6,605 nucleotides of DNA, taken from contig JAFDJF010000136.1 in NCBI GenBank assembly GCA_019307645.1, positions 1-6,605 on the forward strand. Reading direction: 5' to 3'. Below are positions 5,010 through 6,605 of the stretch, in pieces. The DNA comes from Deltaproteobacteria bacterium (GTDB taxonomy: Bacteria; Desulfobacterota; DSM-4660; Desulfatiglandales; Desulfatiglandaceae). Both the position numbers and the translations under genes were made by a program. Positions within the stretch are counted from its first letter, which is position 1. Each line of letters opens with the position of its first letter. The notes under the pieces were generated by a model. It had not been told where the DNA came from, did no database searches, and saw only the letters and a list, made by a program, of their open reading frames with translations.

Positions 5010-5861
5010 CTATATCCTCATCCGAGTGGAAGACCGCTGTGCAATGGCATAGTCGGGACTTTTTTTGAACAGGACACCCAGATAGGGGAAGTCTCCCTTG
5101 ATCAGGTTCTTTATCTTGAAATCGGGGTCTGCCTTAAGCGCTCTGATCCAGTTGATCAATTCTCTTGTTGCAGGTTTTTTTTCAATGCCTCTGAACTCTC
5201 TCATGCGGTAGAAGGTCATAACCGTATTTTCCAGTAAATCTTTGCTGATGTCAGGAAAGTGAACCTGAATGATCGTTCTCATCATGTCAGGCTCTGGAAA
5301 GGCAATGTGATGAAAATTGCAGCGGCCCAGGAACGGATCGGACAGGTCTTTTTTGGCATTGGAAGTGATGATAATGACGGGCCTGTTTTTCGCCTTTACG
5401 GTCTTGTCGATCTCAATGATATCGAACTCCATCTGGTCCAGTACATCGAGCATATCGTCCTGAAAATCAGTATCTGCCTTATCAATTTCATCGATCAATA
5501 GGACGACCCTTTCGTCTGCAACAAAGGACTGGCCTATTTTGCCCATTTTGATGTAGTCTTCGATATTGCTCACATCTCTGCTGGAATCTCCAAAGCGGCT
5601 GTCATTCAGCCTTGTGAGGGTATCATACATGTAAAGGGCCTCCACAAGTTTCATGCTGGATTTGACGTTAAGCACTGTCAGTTTCATATTTAATGTCTCT
5701 GAGATAGCGTGTGCCAGCATGGTCTTGCCTGTGCCAGGCTCCCCTTTAAGAAGCAGTGGCATTTCCAGGGCCATTGAAATATTTACGATTTTGGCTAACT
5801 CTTCATCCAGGATATACTTGGAGGCGCCGCTGAACTGTTGGATGGAATCTGTTTCTGTCAT
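5010..5861 (-). CDS. MoxR-family AAA+ ATPase
   Basis: MoxR ATPases form hexamers that use ATP to remodel or activate partner proteins, usually with a VWA-domain adaptor. Visible motifs, numbering from MTETDS: Walker A GEPGTGKT (40-47), Walker B LLIDEID (121-127), sensor 1 in IITSN (164-168), the arginine-finger segment DPFLGRCNFHHIAFP (175 onward, R180) and a sensor-2 type KKPATRELINW near the C-terminal lid. Length 283 aa, normal for the compact members. The start is chosen at 5861 because AAGGAG sits 7 nt upstream of this ATG. A longer reading from TTG at 5918 would begin within the -35 box of the promoter and has no ribosome site. The VWA gene follows on the same strand after a 132-bp inverted repeat, and the DUF62 gene follows that. 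COG0714 members are too general to name a target. Confidence 0.93.
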   Translation of the reverse strand: MTETDSIQQFSGASKYILDEELAKIVNISMALEMPLLLKGEPGTGKTMLAHAISETLNMKLTVLNVKSSMKLVEALYMYDTLTRLNDSRFGDSSRDVSNIEDYIKMGKIGQSFVADERVVLLIDEIDKADTDFQDDMLDVLDQMEFDIIEIDKTVKAKNRPVIIITSNAKKDLSDPFLGRCNFHHIAFPEPDMMRTIIQVHFPDISKDLLENTVMTFYRMREFRGIEKKPATRELINWIRALKADPDFKIKNLIKGDFPYLGVLFKKSPDYAIAQRSSTRMRI

Positions 5862-5868
5862 ACTTTTG

Positions 5869-5874
5869 CTCCTT
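5869..5874 (-). promoter_or_regulatory. Ribosome binding site that fixes the moxR start
   Basis: Minus-strand AAGGAG with a 7-nt spacer to the ATG at 5861. It decides between this start and an upstream TTG at 5918. Confidence 0.85.
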
Positions 5875-5889
5875 GATAAGAACGAAAAT

Positions 5890-5918
5890 TTTCTAAACAT
5901 CGGTATTATTGCTGTCAA
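5890..5918 (-). promoter_or_regulatory. Sigma70-type promoter of moxR
   Basis: On the minus strand a perfect TTGACA (5913-5918) is followed after 17 bp by TAGAAA (5890-5895, four of six consensus bases). The predicted transcript start near 5883 gives a 5' leader of about 20 nt holding the ribosome site. It likely drives moxR, the VWA gene and possibly the DUF62 gene. Confidence 0.6.
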
Positions 5919-5926
5919 ATAAATTT

Positions 5927-5937
5927 GGTTATTAACC
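5927..5937. promoter_or_regulatory. Candidate operator palindrome upstream of the moxR promoter
   Basis: GGTTATTAACC is a perfect 5-bp dyad around one central base, 8 bp upstream of the moxR -35 box. The position suits an activator or repressor site. The protein is unknown, and a short AT-rich palindrome may also occur by chance. Confidence 0.3.
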
Positions 5938-6003
5938 GTAAAAGTTAATCATTTTTATGGTCAGGTCAAGGTAAATCATCCGATCGCTCCAATATGCCTA
6001 CTG

Positions 6004-6014
6004 GTGCGAACCCT
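6004..6014. repeat. Right-end fragment of the AGGGyTCGC repeat family
   Basis: GTGCGAACCCT is identical to the last 11 bases of copy A (1369-1379). No left end is found within 100 bp. It lies in the divergent moxR-tilS spacer. At this length a chance match cannot be excluded. Confidence 0.4.
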
Positions 6015-6071
6015 GCTTTCGAACGGGTTTCTACTTGGAAGGACATTTGGGTGAATTGGGGAGTTTGTTTC

Positions 6072-6097
6072 ATTTCGGGAAAAATCCCTTGCGAAAT
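6072..6097. other. Hairpin in the moxR-tilS spacer
   Basis: ATTTCG (6072-6077) pairs with CGAAAT (6092-6097), and GGA (6078-6080) with TCC (6085-6087) around an AAAA loop, leaving CTTG bulged on one side. It may be part of the tilS leader, but no transcript start is assigned. Confidence 0.35.
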
Positions 6098-6140
6098 TGA
6101 GATTATATTTAAATCGTGTTACTTTTTCCGAAAACAATAC

Positions 6141-6278
6141 TTGACGGTTTCGTAAAAAGTCGTCACTCCGGTGAAAACCGGAGTCCAGACAAGCTGGAAC
6201 TATTTGATATAACTGGATTCCGGCCTTCGCCGGAATGACGAAGGAGGGTGTTTCCCGACTTTTTTGCGAGTCCATCAA
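6141..6278. mobile_element. 138-bp MITE-like element with terminal inverted repeats ('PAKAGIQ' type)
   Basis: Terminal inverted repeats lie at 6141-6162 and 6256-6278 (TTGAyGGwyTCGyAAAAA followed by GTCG), matching at about 18 of 22 positions with one extra A on the right. Inside are two hairpins, ACTCCGG/CCGGAGT (6165-6184) and ATTCCGGC/GCCGGAAT (6217-6236), themselves arranged as inverted copies with CTGGA motifs facing inward. TAC flanks both sides (6138-6140, 6279-6281), a possible target duplication. The element has no gene. Translating it in reverse gives the familiar spurious SFVIPAKAGIQ peptide. It ends 23 bp before the tilS start codon. Confidence 0.85.
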
Positions 6279-6301
6279 TACATAAGACAGAGATCAACGC
6301 A

Positions 6302-6605
6302 ATGAACCAGTCCATAAAGAAAGTCAAAAACACCATTTCCAGATATGGTATGATCCGATTCGGAGATCGCGTGGTTGTGGCTGTTTCCGGGGGGGTGGAC
6401 TCTGTTTGTCTCCTGGATATGCTCCATGAACTCGGGGATGAACTCGGGATCGAGCTTTTTGTTGCCCATTTTGACCATGGCCTCAGGCCTGATGATGACG
6501 AGGCTGAGACACGGTTTGTCAAGTTACTGGCCGCCTCCCTGGACCTTTCGTTTGAAACGAAGAAGGTTTTTCCCAGTATAGCGACAGGTGCAGGACCCCT
6601 GGAGG
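6302..6605 (+). CDS. tilS: tRNA(Ile)-lysidine synthetase TilS (3'-partial, window edge)
   Basis: TilS attaches lysine to C34 of tRNA-Ile(CAU) using ATP, which changes both codon reading (AUA) and charging, and is essential in most bacteria. The N-terminal 101 residues are present. They hold the PP-loop SGGVDS (29-34) that binds ATP and the family motif VAHFDHGLRPD (54-64), which separates TilS from other N-type ATP pyrophosphatases such as TtcA. The sequence stops just as the conserved region preceding the next catalytic motif begins (AGPLE), because the window ends and not because the gene is broken. The ATG at 6302 is preceded by only a weak purine stretch (GACAGAG), and the MITE-like element ends 23 bp upstream, so the promoter is either inside or beyond that element. 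It is divergent from moxR. Confidence 0.92.
   Translation, partial: MNQSIKKVKNTISRYGMIRFGDRVVVAVSGGVDSVCLLDMLHELGDELGIELFVAHFDHGLRPDDDEAETRFVKLLAASLDLSFETKKVFPSIATGAGPLE

Noticed and set aside
5862..5918. Longer moxR start at TTG (5918)
   Set aside because: The codon is part of the -35 box TTGACA and has no ribosome site, while the ATG at 5861 has AAGGAG 7 nt upstream.
5976..6278. 100-aa minus-strand reading frame containing SFVIPAKAGIQ
   Set aside because: This peptide is the well-known spurious translation of the intergenic hairpin repeat. The frame follows the element's inverted repeats and has no ribosome site.
6302..6605. Truncated tilS as a pseudogene
   Set aside because: The frame is intact and stops only because the window ends. 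The motifs present are normal.

Overview
The window reads as a chromosomal stretch of a Gram-negative bacterium, most likely a member of the Desulfobacterota (former Deltaproteobacteria). This is an inference from three things: the gene mix (a COG3357-type HTH/Zn-ribbon regulator, a MoxR/VWA pair and a DUF62 SAM hydrolase), the dense small intergenic palindromes, and the presence of the widespread 'PAKAGIQ' type repeat. It is not a species identification. I see no phage, transposase, CRISPR array or defence island.

Layout, left to right. A GGDEF-fold protein with a degenerate active site (57-578, +, possibly continuing off the left edge) converges on a two-gene minus-strand block: a 118-aa helical protein of unknown function (599-955) and a small HTH/Zn-ribbon regulator (1025-1306). 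Next come tRNA-Ser(CGA) (1383-1475, -) and the tRNA adenosine deaminase tadA (1622-2095, -). A small HNH nuclease (2393-2689, +) is followed by a minus-strand series: DUF62 S-adenosylmethionine hydrolase (2763-3581), a CoxE-like VWA protein (3648-4841) and a MoxR AAA+ ATPase (5010-5861). The series is transcribed from moxR towards the DUF62 gene. The window ends inside tilS (6302 onward, +), which is divergent from moxR.

The genes are mostly housekeeping: two tRNA-modifying enzymes (TadA, TilS), a tRNA, a MoxR-VWA chaperone-type pair, a SAM hydrolase and small regulators or nucleases. The MoxR and VWA proteins very probably work together. A functional link to the DUF62 enzyme rests only on shared orientation and close spacing.

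The most striking feature is not coding. The boundaries between gene blocks carry short palindromic repeats. A 42-bp element with AGGGyTCGC ends occurs as two full copies (1338-1379, 3601-3642), one enlarged variant (2114-2178) and two end fragments (578-586, 6004-6014). A 132-bp nested inverted repeat separates moxR from the VWA gene, and a related GTTC-rich stretch lies after the HNH gene. A 138-bp MITE-like element with two covarying hairpins sits directly upstream of tilS. Sequence-level signals also include a good sigma70-type promoter and Shine-Dalgarno site that fix the moxR start, and a promoter arrangement suggesting a nearly leaderless HNH transcript.
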